A stretch of 64,000 bases of DNA, from positions 124,001 through 188,000 of the forward strand of contig JAHIVB010000008.1 in the NCBI GenBank assembly GCA_018816905.1. Direction: 5' to 3'. Source of the stretch: Bacillota bacterium (GTDB lineage Bacteria; Bacillota_I; Bacilli_A; Izemoplasmatales; Hujiaoplasmataceae). Below the pieces are notes generated by a model. The model was not told the DNA's origin. It saw only the letters and a program-made list of their open reading frames with translations, and did not search any database. The translations under genes and the position numbers were made by a program. Each line of letters begins with the position of its first letter. Position 1 is the stretch's first letter. Below, in pieces: positions 41,280 to 49,719 of the stretch.

Positions 41280-43454
41280 ATGTATATTATCAATCATACC
41301 GGTTATTCAAAAGACGACATTTTAAGAAACGGAAATCGTTTCTTGATTGGCAACGGTTATTATGGATATAGAGGAACGTTGGACGAACATACGAAAGACG
41401 AAATGGTCCAGTTTAATCTCAATGGCATATATGACCAAGTAGGTGATGCAGATCGAGAAAGCATCAATGCTTTCAACCCCCTTTATACGGTTATTAAGTA
41501 TGAAGGAGAAGAAGTCAGTGTTCGAAATTTATCTCCTTTTAAGCATGAGCAACAACTAGATATGAAAGATGGCTGTGTCACTAGAAAAACGGTTTTTCAT
41601 GTGAAAGATGCTCTCTTAACCATTGAGTCCGAACGTTTTGCGGATCAAAATCATAAAAACAGTATTTATGCAAAATACTGGTTTCAATCTACGAAACCAT
41701 TAGAAATTGACTTAAGTTCAGGAATCGATACTTTGGTCTATGGCGCATCGGGGGCTCATCTCAAGAACGTTGAATTTGAACAAATGGATAAATTTTTCAT
41801 CTTCAAGGCCACATCAAAGGAAAAAAAGAAAGAAATTATCGTGATGGAAACTTGTACGACTTCGTTTGGAATTGAACCCGAAAATGAAGTTGGGGATGGG
41901 AAAGCACTACACCATTACCACATAAAAATGGTCCCTGACCAAATATATGTCATTTATAAATTTGCTGGAGTTGTCCACGAAGAAGAAAATGGAATGGAGA
42001 AACTATTTTTCCAATTAACTCGAGCAATGAGTTTGGGATACAGTGTTTGTCACCGCCAAAACAGAAAGTATTGGGCGGATAAATGGGATGTTTCCGGCGT
42101 TGATATTTCTGGGGACCAAGAAGCGGATACAGCAATCAAAAATTGTATTTATCATCTAATCTCGGTTCGTCCAAGTTCTGACAAAGTATCTATTCCAACC
42201 AGAGGCTTATCAGGGCAGATTTATAAAGGAGCAGTATTTTGGGATGCAGAAATTTTCATGCTGCCATTTTATCTCAATACGGATATTGAATCCGCAAGAC
42301 ATATCATTAAATACCGTATTGGAGGACTAAAAGGGGCGCTCGCTAAAGCGAAACAATATGGCTATCCAGGCGCATTTTACGCACGTGAGAGTCAAGATGA
42401 GGGATTTGAAGCGAGTAGTGAGTATCACTTGACGGACCCTGAGACAGGAGCTCCGATTCGAAATTATTTCAGAGAAAAACAGATTCACATCAATAGTGCA
42501 ATTATCTATGCACTGAAACAATACTTGTTTAGGACCGATGACGTATCTGTTTTGCTCGAAGGTGGGCTTGAAATGGTCTTTGAGTGTTGCCGTTTCTATG
42601 CTAATTACGCAACGTATAATGAAGCAATGGATCGTTATGAAATCCAAGATGTCGTAGGACCTGATGAATATCATGAACGTGTCAACAACAACGCATATAC
42701 CAATTATATGATTAAATTCTCATTCGATTTTTTATTTGAATGTTTACGTCTATCTAGAGGGGCCGATTATCCTTATGTAAGAGAGTATATGAAGGATAAA
42801 ACAGAGAGCTCGGATAAAATAAAAGAAGTTCGTTCTAAATTATACCTTCCAGTACCAAACGCAGATGGAATCATCGAACAGTTTGACGGGTATTTCAAAT
42901 TAGAAGATGCCACAGTCAAAGACGTGAAACGTCGACTTAAAAATCCAAATGAATATATGGGTGGTGAAACCGGGGTAGCCACTTCGACCAGAGTCATTAA
43001 ACAAGCAGATGTCGTTGCTCTTCTTGTATTGCAAAGAGATCTTTTCCCGATTGACATCATGAAAAAAAATTATGAGTATTATGTCGATAGAACCGAACAC
43101 AGCTCAAGTTTAAGCGCACCTATGCATTGTCTTTTAGCCAATTTAATAGATGATCCCGAATCAGCTTTGCCTTTCTTTATGAAGAGCGCTACAATCGATA
43201 TCACGGGAGTGTCCAATCAGTATTCAGGAGGAATCTATGTCGGTGGAACTCATCCTGGTTCAAGTGGAGGAAGTTACATCTCACTTGTTTACGGATTCGC
43301 AGCTCTTGAACACCATGGATACCAACTCAGTGCGGATTACAGACTTCCGAAAGCTTTTAACAGTCTTGAATTCAAAATTATCGTCAAAGATTATATTGCA
43401 AATGTTAAAGTGAGAAGAAATTCGGTTGAAATTAAATGGGAGGATTTACTGTAA
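41280..43454 (+). CDS. Glycoside hydrolase family 65 disaccharide phosphorylase
   Basis: Enzyme of 724 residues that phosphorolyses an alpha-glucosyl disaccharide to beta-glucose 1-phosphate. The family layout is visible: N-terminal beta-sandwich (1-260), helical linker, (alpha/alpha)6 barrel with GAVFWDAEIFMLPFY near residue 318 and the catalytic acid Glu in QDVVGPDEYHERVNNNAYTN near 460, and a short C-terminal beta-sheet. Which disaccharide (maltose, kojibiose, nigerose, trehalose) cannot be read. No beta-phosphoglucomutase or transporter gene lies beside it. AGGAGGGTGAC precedes the start. Confidence 0.88.
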   Translation: MYIINHTGYSKDDILRNGNRFLIGNGYYGYRGTLDEHTKDEMVQFNLNGIYDQVGDADRESINAFNPLYTVIKYEGEEVSVRNLSPFKHEQQLDMKDGCVTRKTVFHVKDALLTIESERFADQNHKNSIYAKYWFQSTKPLEIDLSSGIDTLVYGASGAHLKNVEFEQMDKFFIFKATSKEKKKEIIVMETCTTSFGIEPENEVGDGKALHHYHIKMVPDQIYVIYKFAGVVHEEENGMEKLFFQLTRAMSLGYSVCHRQNRKYWADKWDVSGVDISGDQEADTAIKNCIYHLISVRPSSDKVSIPTRGLSGQIYKGAVFWDAEIFMLPFYLNTDIESARHIIKYRIGGLKGALAKAKQYGYPGAFYARESQDEGFEASSEYHLTDPETGAPIRNYFREKQIHINSAIIYALKQYLFRTDDVSVLLEGGLEMVFECCRFYANYATYNEAMDRYEIQDVVGPDEYHERVNNNAYTNYMIKFSFDFLFECLRLSRGADYPYVREYMKDKTESSDKIKEVRSKLYLPVPNADGIIEQFDGYFKLEDATVKDVKRRLKNPNEYMGGETGVATSTRVIKQADVVALLVLQRDLFPIDIMKKNYEYYVDRTEHSSSLSAPMHCLLANLIDDPESALPFFMKSATIDITGVSNQYSGGIYVGGTHPGSSGGSYISLVYGFAALEHHGYQLSADYRLPKAFNSLEFKIIVKDYIANVKVRRNSVEIKWEDLL

Positions 43455-43468
43455 GTTCATGTGTTTTG

Positions 43469-43560
43469 TTGACATATAGAGGATTTCCAAGTTATTATTA
43501 GAGGCTTCAATGCTAAATTTTCAATATAACAAATAAGTGGCTCTGAGCCACTTATTTTCT
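43469..43560 (+). other. Short candidate transcription unit with mini-ORF
   Basis: TTGACA (43469-43474), 18 bases and TATTAT (43493-43498) form a promoter-like element after the GH65 stop. GAGG (43501-43504) then precedes ATG 43510 and an eight-codon frame MLNFQYNK ending at 43536, which runs directly into the hairpin at 43531-43557. It could be a small RNA or a leader; expression is unproven. Confidence 0.25.
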
Positions 43561-43562
43561 TT
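43531..43562 (+). terminator. Strong hairpin terminator after the GH65 gene
   Basis: AAATAAGTGGCTC and GAGCCACTTATTT are perfect complements around a single central base, followed by a T-rich run; the symmetric A/T flanks allow use on both strands. Confidence 0.85.
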
Positions 43563-43570
43563 TCTAAAAA

Positions 43571-43599
43571 TTGACAAATCAGCCTATTTCCTGTACAAT
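43571..43599 (+). promoter_or_regulatory. Promoter of the LiaF-like gene
   Basis: -35 TTGACA (43571-43576), 17 bases, -10 TACAAT (43594-43599). Confidence 0.75.
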
Positions 43600-43618
43600 A
43601 GATGAAGGAGATGAGACA

Positions 43619-43915
43619 ATGGAGAAATCAAACAGAAAAGTATTGGGAGTCATTCTTTTGATATTTGGAGCTTTATTTTTGCTTAATCGGCTGAATATTT
43701 TTACAGTCGACATTTTCTTCAATGGTTGGTGGACGCTTTTATTGATCATACCAGCTATTTTATCTATGCTGAAACAAGGAGTGACCCTAGGCAATGGCAT
43801 TTTGCTCGGGCTAGGTGTATTTCTCTTTTTGGATCAAAATGGATGGAATTTATCCGATTATGTACTTCCTTCGATTTTAATCATAGTCGGACTTGTCATT
43901 CTATTCAAAAAATAA
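43619..43915 (+). CDS. Small LiaI/LiaF-type membrane protein
   Basis: A 98-residue protein with four hydrophobic segments in two repeats: VLGVILLIFGALFLLNRL, WWTLLLIIPAILSML, GILLGLGVFLFLDQ and VLPSILIIVGLVILF. This is the pattern of the LiaF/LiaI transmembrane region (DUF5668-like) found in envelope-stress systems. No LiaRS partner is adjacent, although a two-component system lies 7 kb downstream. ATG 43619 follows GAAGGAGATGAG; the longer frame from 43571 overlaps the promoter. Confidence 0.65.
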   Translation: MEKSNRKVLGVILLIFGALFLLNRLNIFTVDIFFNGWWTLLLIIPAILSMLKQGVTLGNGILLGLGVFLFLDQNGWNLSDYVLPSILIIVGLVILFKK

Positions 43916-43937
43916 GTTTTTCAATCTGAAATGACTT

Positions 43938-43967
43938 GGGGAAACTCATCTGATGTTTTCCCTTTTT
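43938..43967 (+). terminator. Terminator of the LiaF-like gene
   Basis: GGGGAAAC / GTTTTCCC (one G-U pair), then TTTTT. Confidence 0.7.
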
Positions 43968-43982
43968 CACTGGAGTTGTCTA

Positions 43983-44870
43983 ATGTTTGAGTACACTGTT
44001 AAAACCGAATATTACGATTTAGTACTCCAGGATTTCCTGGAACTTTTTCGTTTATCCAAAAAAAAATTCAATCAACTTACAACATCTGGCAAAATACTTG
44101 TTAATGGCGCAATTGTGGCATTATCTTATAATCTTAAGACTCAAGATCTTATTCATATTGACTTTTTGGAGGAAGAGGGAATCGACTATCCGATTGCTTT
44201 GGAAAGTCCCAAAGTATGCTATGAAGATGACTTCATTCTAGCAGTCTCAAAACCCGAAAACATGATATGTTATGATGTCGAAAAAAGAAACATCCAAACA
44301 CTTGCTTCTTTGGTTGCGAACCACTATAATAAGACGTCTCAAAATTTGAAAATAAGACATTTGCATCGCATTGATAGAGATACGACCGGTTTAGTACTAT
44401 ATGCAAAGAACATCTTGTCACATTCTTATTACAGTACCTTATGGGATACGGAAACCATTGAAAGAAAGTATCTTGCAATTGTTGAAGGCAAAATGGAAAA
44501 ATCGTCCGGCACAATCAATCTTCCAATCGGTTCAGACCGTCATAATAATAACCGTTATGTCGTGTCTCACTCTGGAAAACCAGCGATAACGAAGTTTAAA
44601 GTATTAATTCAAATGAAAGATTCTGCTTTAATTGAGTGCTCTCTCGAAACGGGTCGAACTCATCAAATCAGAGTCCACCTAAGTCATATGGGACATCCTT
44701 TGATAGGAGACACAGTTTATGGGTCCAAATCAAAGACGTACCGTACTTTGCTTCATTCACATTCTATATACGTGTATCACCCCTTAAAATGCGAATATAT
44801 CACCATTACCGATAATCTGCCCAAAGATATGCAGAATTATCTTTTAGAAAGAGGAATTTATGAATATTAG
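43983..44870 (+). CDS. RluA-family pseudouridine synthase (RluD-like)
   Basis: RNA pseudouridine synthase of 295 residues. An N-terminal S4-like RNA-binding part (about 15-70; LFRLSKKKFNQLTTSGKILVNG in pieces) precedes the catalytic domain with HLHRIDRDTTGLVLYAK, where the Asp in RIDRDTTG is the nucleophile, and LETGRTHQIRVHLSHMGHPL. The exact rRNA or tRNA target is uncertain among RluA, RluC and RluD types. ATG 43983 follows GGAG; an in-frame ATG at 43953 falls inside the preceding terminator. It overlaps typA by 11 bases. Confidence 0.88.
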   Translation: MFEYTVKTEYYDLVLQDFLELFRLSKKKFNQLTTSGKILVNGAIVALSYNLKTQDLIHIDFLEEEGIDYPIALESPKVCYEDDFILAVSKPENMICYDVEKRNIQTLASLVANHYNKTSQNLKIRHLHRIDRDTTGLVLYAKNILSHSYYSTLWDTETIERKYLAIVEGKMEKSSGTINLPIGSDRHNNNRYVVSHSGKPAITKFKVLIQMKDSALIECSLETGRTHQIRVHLSHMGHPLIGDTVYGSKSKTYRTLLHSHSIYVYHPLKCEYITITDNLPKDMQNYLLERGIYEY

Positions 44871-46695
44871 AAACATTGCGATCATTGCCCATGTCGACCA
44901 TGGAAAAACAACGCTTGTCGACGGAATGCTTAAACAGTCGATGACGCTCAAAAAACATCAAGTCATCGAAGAGAGGGCAATGGATACCAATGTCATCGAG
45001 CGAGAGCGTGGAATCACAATTCTTGCGAAGAACACTTCGATTTTATACAAAGACACTCGTATCAACATATTAGATACCCCTGGACATGCCGATTTTGGTG
45101 GTGAAGTCGAGCGGATAATGAATATGGTTGACGGTGTTCTTTTGGTTGTGGACGCTTTTGAAGGATGTATGCCACAGACACGGTTCGTGTTAAAGAAAGC
45201 ACTAGAAGCCAAAGTGAAACCACTTGTCATGATTAACAAGGTTGACAGGGAGGCGTCTCGCCCCATCGAAGTCGTAGATGAAGTTCTTGAGCTGTTCATC
45301 GAACTAGGTGCGGATGAAGATCAACTCGAATTTCCATATGTGTTTGGATCCGGAATCAATGGACAAGCCAGTTTTTCGCCAATCATGAAAAAGGATGACA
45401 ATCTTCAAGTACTTCTTGATTTAATTATCAAAGAGGTTCCTTGTCCCAATGTGGATGATTCTAAACCTCTTCAATTTCAACCATCTTTACTAGACTATAA
45501 TGATTATGTAGGAAGAATGGGAATTGGACGAATTCAATCCGGAAAGATGAAAGTAGGAGATATGGTTGATTGCATTCGTATGGATGGATCAGTTCAACCA
45601 TTTAGAATTCAAAAATTATTTGGATATCTTGGTCTAGACAAAATAGAAATCGAAGAAGCCTATGCTGGAGATATCGTTGCGTTATCGGGACTACCTGACA
45701 TTTATGTCGGAGAAACGGTTTGTACACCTGGAGTCTATAACCCGCTTCCTCACATTTTGATTGGCGAACCGACTGTTGAAATGACTTTTGGAACGAATAC
45801 TTCCCCTTTTTCAGGACTGGAAGGGAAATTCGTCACATCTTCAAAAATAGATGACAGACTGTATAAAGAGACACAAAGAGACTTGGCTCTCAAAGTGCAT
45901 CGTATTGGTTCGTCTGAAAGTTGGGTTGTATCCGGACGTGGAGAACTTCATTTAGGAATTCTAATTGAAAACATGAGAAGAGAAGGATTTGAGTTCCAAG
46001 TATCCAAAGCAAAAGTCATTATGAAAGAAGTCGATGGTGTTTTGCAAGAACCATTTGAATCCGTTCAAGTTGACACCCCAACGGATACGCTCGGAAAAGT
46101 GATGGAGTTGATTGGTGAACGACATGGCCAACTCATTTCTATCGATACATACGAAAATCAGTCGAGACTGAATTATGAAATGCCTTCAAGAGGTTTAATC
46201 GGATTCATGACTGAATTTCTTTCCGCAACAAAAGGTTATGGAATCTTAAACCATACTTATCTTGAATATCGAAAAGTCGAGAGCATGAACGTTGGAAATC
46301 GAAAACTAGGTGTTTTAGTATCAGTTGAAGAAGGTATTTCTTCTGCATATTCGATTGGTGGAATGGAAGAAAGAGGAACCATGTTCATCACGCCTCGGAT
46401 TAAAGTGTATGAAGGAATGATTGTAGGAGAATGCAATCGAGAACAGGATTTAGCCGTCAATGTAACCAAAGAAAAACAGATGACAAATACTAGATCCTCT
46501 ACCAAAGATTCAACGGTCGTTTTGAAACGTCCACGAAAAATGAGTCTCGAAGCTTGTCTCGATTATATCAATGATGATGAACTTGTAGAGATTACTCCTC
46601 ATTCCATCAGACTTAGAAAACAAATTTTGAACACCAACGAAAGAAAGAAATATGATAGCAGAAGACTGAAACAAAATGAAGATTTAAACTTGTAA
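44860..46695 (+). CDS. typA: Ribosome-associated translational GTPase TypA/BipA
   Basis: Translation-factor GTPase of 611 residues that assists ribosome assembly and stress adaptation. G-motifs: AHVDHGKTTL, RERGITI, DTPGHADFGGE and NKVDREAS. Later EF-G-like domains and the TypA-specific C-terminus (GRGELHLGILIENMRREGFE; PRGLIG-like SRGLIGF) are complete. GAAAGAGGAATTT precedes ATG 44860 within the pseudouridine synthase gene, indicating coupled translation. Confidence 0.96.
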   Translation: MNIRNIAIIAHVDHGKTTLVDGMLKQSMTLKKHQVIEERAMDTNVIERERGITILAKNTSILYKDTRINILDTPGHADFGGEVERIMNMVDGVLLVVDAFEGCMPQTRFVLKKALEAKVKPLVMINKVDREASRPIEVVDEVLELFIELGADEDQLEFPYVFGSGINGQASFSPIMKKDDNLQVLLDLIIKEVPCPNVDDSKPLQFQPSLLDYNDYVGRMGIGRIQSGKMKVGDMVDCIRMDGSVQPFRIQKLFGYLGLDKIEIEEAYAGDIVALSGLPDIYVGETVCTPGVYNPLPHILIGEPTVEMTFGTNTSPFSGLEGKFVTSSKIDDRLYKETQRDLALKVHRIGSSESWVVSGRGELHLGILIENMRREGFEFQVSKAKVIMKEVDGVLQEPFESVQVDTPTDTLGKVMELIGERHGQLISIDTYENQSRLNYEMPSRGLIGFMTEFLSATKGYGILNHTYLEYRKVESMNVGNRKLGVLVSVEEGISSAYSIGGMEERGTMFITPRIKVYEGMIVGECNREQDLAVNVTKEKQMTNTRSSTKDSTVVLKRPRKMSLEACLDYINDDELVEITPHSIRLRKQILNTNERKKYDSRRLKQNEDLNL

Positions 46696-46721
46696 AAGAT
46701 GAATTTGAATTGATTTTATAG

Positions 46722-46727
46722 TATAAT
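46722..46727 (+). promoter_or_regulatory. pyk -10 element
   Basis: TATAAT 30 bases before the pyk start in a 61-base gap after typA. The -35 region is A/T-rich without a good TTGACA match. Confidence 0.45.
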
Positions 46728-46756
46728 GGTATTGATGCAATTATGTGGAGGTCAAT

Positions 46757-48175
46757 ATGAAAAGAAAAACAAAAATCATATGTACAGTAGGCCCGGCAAT
46801 CGATTCAGAAGTGATGATTGGAAAAATGATTGACGCTGGCATGAATGTCGGTCGTTTGAATTTCTCACACGGAACTGAAGAAGAACATCTTCATCGCATC
46901 CAAATGATTCGTAGTCTGGCTAAAGCAAAAAACCGTTACATCGGTATCATGGCTGATACCAAAGGTCCTGAAATCAGAACCGGAATGTTTGAAAACAATC
47001 AAGTGGCCTTTCACAACGGAGATTTGGTCGATATCGTAAAAGAAGAAGTGTTAGGAAACCACGACCGGTTTCATATCGCTTGTCCCGAATTATATGATGA
47101 CGTGTCTATCGGAGATTATTTGTTAATCGATGACGGAAAAGTAAGGTTAGACGTTGTTGAAGTTGGTAAAAACCGATTCAAATGCAGTGTTAGGAACCAT
47201 GGTGTACTGAAAAGCAGAAAAGGTGTCAATGTTCCAAACATCAAACTATCGATGCCTTACATTTCCGCAAAAGATGATGCGGACATCAGATTTGCTTGTC
47301 GCAACAAGGTTGATATGATTGCACTTTCTTTTGTCAGAAGGAAAGAAGACGTTTTGGCAATCAGAGAAATACTGATTCAAGAGAATCAAGAAAAAATTGA
47401 ATTGATTGCGAAAATCGAAAACCAAGAAGGCGTAGATAACCTCGATAGTATTTTGGAAGTTGTGGATGGCGTCATGGTTGCGAGAGGGGATCTAGGTGTT
47501 GAAGTATCAACTGAACTGGTTCCCATCTATCAAAAGAAAATCATTCATAAAGCAAATGAGGTTGGAAAACCCGTCATTACTGCAACCCACATGCTTGAAT
47601 CGATGATTTCGAACCCAAGACCGACCCGAGCGGAAGCCAGCGATGTAGCCAATGCGATTCTTGACGGTAGCGATGCAATTATGCTCTCTGGTGAATCTGC
47701 AGCAGGAGAATATCCAGTCGAAGCGGTTCTAACCATGGATACAATCGCAAAAGCCATTGAAGACATCATCGCTTATGATGATCGTCTTCAACGTTCTATT
47801 AAAACCTCACACGCAACTGTCAATGACGCGATAGGAATATCAGTCAGTCAGACTGCGCTCTCTCTCCCGAATGCGAAAGTCATTATTGCCTTTACCGAAA
47901 CCGGTGGTACCGCAAAAAGAATGTGCAAGTTTAGACCGAGCGTTCCAATCATAGCCGTGACAGACAGCGAAGATACAGCACAAAGACTTTCTTTTTACTG
48001 GGGTGTATTCGCTGCATTAAGAGACAATGTCAACGATATTGGAGTCTATGATGAGATTGCAATCGATGTCGCAAAAGATTTCGGATTTGAATCCGGTGAT
48101 ACATTGATCATCACGTCAGGGTATGGTCAAAAACATGGATCTACCAATACACTTAGAATCATCGATATTCCTTAA
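46757..48175 (+). CDS. pyk: Pyruvate kinase
   Basis: Glycolytic enzyme of 472 residues that transfers phosphate from phosphoenolpyruvate to ADP. TKIICTVGPA opens the protein; NFSHG, DTKGPEIRTG, the B-domain, IAKIENQEGVDN with the catalytic Lys, MVARGDLGVE and the ATHMLESMI/RAEASDVANAILDG blocks follow. There is no extra C-terminal PEP-utilising domain as in some Bacillus enzymes. GGAGG precedes ATG 46757; a GTG-type extension of four codons is unlikely. Confidence 0.97.
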   Translation: MKRKTKIICTVGPAIDSEVMIGKMIDAGMNVGRLNFSHGTEEEHLHRIQMIRSLAKAKNRYIGIMADTKGPEIRTGMFENNQVAFHNGDLVDIVKEEVLGNHDRFHIACPELYDDVSIGDYLLIDDGKVRLDVVEVGKNRFKCSVRNHGVLKSRKGVNVPNIKLSMPYISAKDDADIRFACRNKVDMIALSFVRRKEDVLAIREILIQENQEKIELIAKIENQEGVDNLDSILEVVDGVMVARGDLGVEVSTELVPIYQKKIIHKANEVGKPVITATHMLESMISNPRPTRAEASDVANAILDGSDAIMLSGESAAGEYPVEAVLTMDTIAKAIEDIIAYDDRLQRSIKTSHATVNDAIGISVSQTALSLPNAKVIIAFTETGGTAKRMCKFRPSVPIIAVTDSEDTAQRLSFYWGVFAALRDNVNDIGVYDEIAIDVAKDFGFESGDTLIITSGYGQKHGSTNTLRIIDIP

Positions 48176-48182
48176 ATAAATG

Positions 48183-48215
48183 AAAAGCACTTCTCTTCGG
48201 AAAAGTGCTTTTTTT
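48183..48215. terminator. Bidirectional terminator between pyk and the YdeI-like gene
   Basis: AAAAGCACTT ... AAGTGCTTTTTTT hairpin between convergent genes. Confidence 0.85.
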
Positions 48216-48775
48216 CAAAGTGGATCCAGTGGTTTTAGATTTCTTTCCAGACGAACGATAATTTGTGCTAATCGTTTCTTTTTCGTTTCTTCTTGTTTTG
48301 CGGAAAAGTAGTATCCAGTATAATTTTTTTGAATTGATTTTGACATTTTTGAAAAATGTTCCAAGGCTAATTGATTTTCTTGAACCAATTGTGTAAATTC
48401 ACTGATATGTTCTTCCGTGATTTCTTCCAGTTTTGGAGTCCACTGACCGTTTTCCTTGGCAGTATCAATTGCTTGATAACCAGCTTCTTTCATTAAGCCT
48501 TCACGAATGAGTTTTTCTGTGAAGTCTCGATTCCTTTTAGACCAGATGCTTTTCTTTCTCCGAGGTGCGAAATATTTAATATATGTATACTCATCCACTT
48601 TTCGGATTTGTCCATCAATCCACCCATAACAAAGTGCTTCTTTCAATGCATCATCAGCCGAGATGGTTTTTGGCCCTTCTTTTTTACCAAGAATCAACCA
48701 AATACCGGATGAAGATTGATGGTTCTTTTCTAGCCAGTTTCTAAAATCGGCTAGATTTTCAAATAATATATCCAT
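48215..48775 (-). CDS. YdeI/OmpD-associated family protein
   Basis: Cytosolic protein of 186 residues. The N-terminal DFRNWLEKNHQSSSGIWL, the central ALCYGWIDGQIRK and YFAPRRKKSIWSKRN, and the C-terminal KSIQKNYTGYYFSAKQEETK with KKKRL are the YdeI/OmpD-associated pattern. Function is poorly known; in enterics the name derives from a peptide-resistance phenotype that need not apply here. GAGGTGAG precedes the start on the minus strand. Confidence 0.85.
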   Translation of the reverse strand: MDILFENLADFRNWLEKNHQSSSGIWLILGKKEGPKTISADDALKEALCYGWIDGQIRKVDEYTYIKYFAPRRKKSIWSKRNRDFTEKLIREGLMKEAGYQAIDTAKENGQWTPKLEEITEEHISEFTQLVQENQLALEHFSKMSKSIQKNYTGYYFSAKQEETKKKRLAQIIVRLERNLKPLDPL

Positions 48776-48828
48776 TTTCTCACCTCATGTATTATTATAT
48801 CTGATTGCTTCTTTCTTTGAAAGTACCA

Positions 48829-48856
48829 AAAAAAAGAGTAGCTTTCGCTACTCTAA
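48829..48856 (-). terminator. Terminator of the PAP2 gene
   Basis: Minus-strand hairpin AGAGTAGC - GAAA - GCTACTCT with T-run; it overlaps the PAP2 stop codon. Confidence 0.85.
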
Positions 48857-49564
48857 ACTTTGATTCCAATCGATATTTAATTTTTGATTGATTTTTGTGA
48901 AGAAATTTTCAACTTTAACCACCAATTTGGATCCTTTGACTAACCAGTAAAAAGCTTCGACCAAACCAACTCCAGTAATCAAATCAATGATATAGTGTTG
49001 TTTCATTGTTTGGGTTGAAATACAGATACCTACGCCGAGTCCCCAAATGATTATTCGTGCAATTCTAGGCATTTTCTTGTCCATTCTTGCGCCAAGAACA
49101 GCAAGCCAACTCATGATGCAATGCATGGAAGGATTGGCATTTCTCGCCCCAGCGGAGCCATAGATAAACATGACAAATCGTTCAGTGAAATTCAGATCGG
49201 TGCTTCCAAACAATCCCGAAGTCTCTCTCCATGCTTGAACATCGGTTTGAAAAAATAAATAACTTAGTCCAGCAATTGTAAAAGTGATTAGAATCAATGT
49301 GAGAATCGTATACATGTTTCTTTTTGAACGGTAGCCAATGTAAAAGAATGCGCCAATCCAAAAAGGAAATGCTAATACGTAAATATAAACCGTCCAAGGA
49401 AGAAAGGGTACAATCCTGTTAAATTCCAAGAAAAAGAAACTATAATCCATTCCGATGATGTTGTTTGCTTCAGCGTACCATTGATTTCCCCAATAGGTTA
49501 GTGTTTGCATGAATGCAACAACCAAAAAAGGGATTATCAAGTATTTTATTCTGTTTGTATTCAT
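48848..49564 (-). CDS. PAP2-family membrane phosphatase/phosphotransferase
   Basis: Integral membrane protein of 238 residues with about six hydrophobic segments. Two acid-phosphatase motifs are visible: NPSMHCIMSW (P-S-x-H) and KQHYIIDLITG (H-x3-D). The spacing and a preceding GSAGARNANPSMH segment resemble the PAP2-like/AUR1 group acting on lipid phosphates or inositol phospholipids. The substrate is unknown; a lipid or polyprenyl phosphate is likely. GAGGTG precedes the start. It is divergent from the E2-like gene. Confidence 0.85.
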   Translation of the reverse strand: MNTNRIKYLIIPFLVVAFMQTLTYWGNQWYAEANNIIGMDYSFFFLEFNRIVPFLPWTVYIYVLAFPFWIGAFFYIGYRSKRNMYTILTLILITFTIAGLSYLFFQTDVQAWRETSGLFGSTDLNFTERFVMFIYGSAGARNANPSMHCIMSWLAVLGARMDKKMPRIARIIIWGLGVGICISTQTMKQHYIIDLITGVGLVEAFYWLVKGSKLVVKVENFFTKINQKLNIDWNQSLE

Positions 49565-49659
49565 AGGAGCACCTCGAAATTATTTTTTATTCATTATACA
49601 CTGAATAGTAATTTATTTCAACTCCCATTACAACATTCCCACAATCACCCGGTCTCTTC

Positions 49660-49688
49660 TTGAAATTTTCATTCAATCATGATAAAAT
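49660..49688 (+). promoter_or_regulatory. Promoter of the E2-like gene
   Basis: -35 TTGAAA (49660-49665), 17 bases, -10 TAAAAT (49683-49688). Confidence 0.7.
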
Positions 49689-49719
49689 CTATACAGCGCT
49701 AACACCAGGAGGAATTAAA

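Noticed and set aside
42327-42674. Minus-strand frame within the GH65 gene
   Set aside because: Shadow of the catalytic barrel coding sequence; no ribosome binding site.
48215-48775. Calling the YdeI-like protein a bacteriocin-protection factor
   Set aside because: The name comes from enteric bacteria; nothing in the neighbourhood supports that role.
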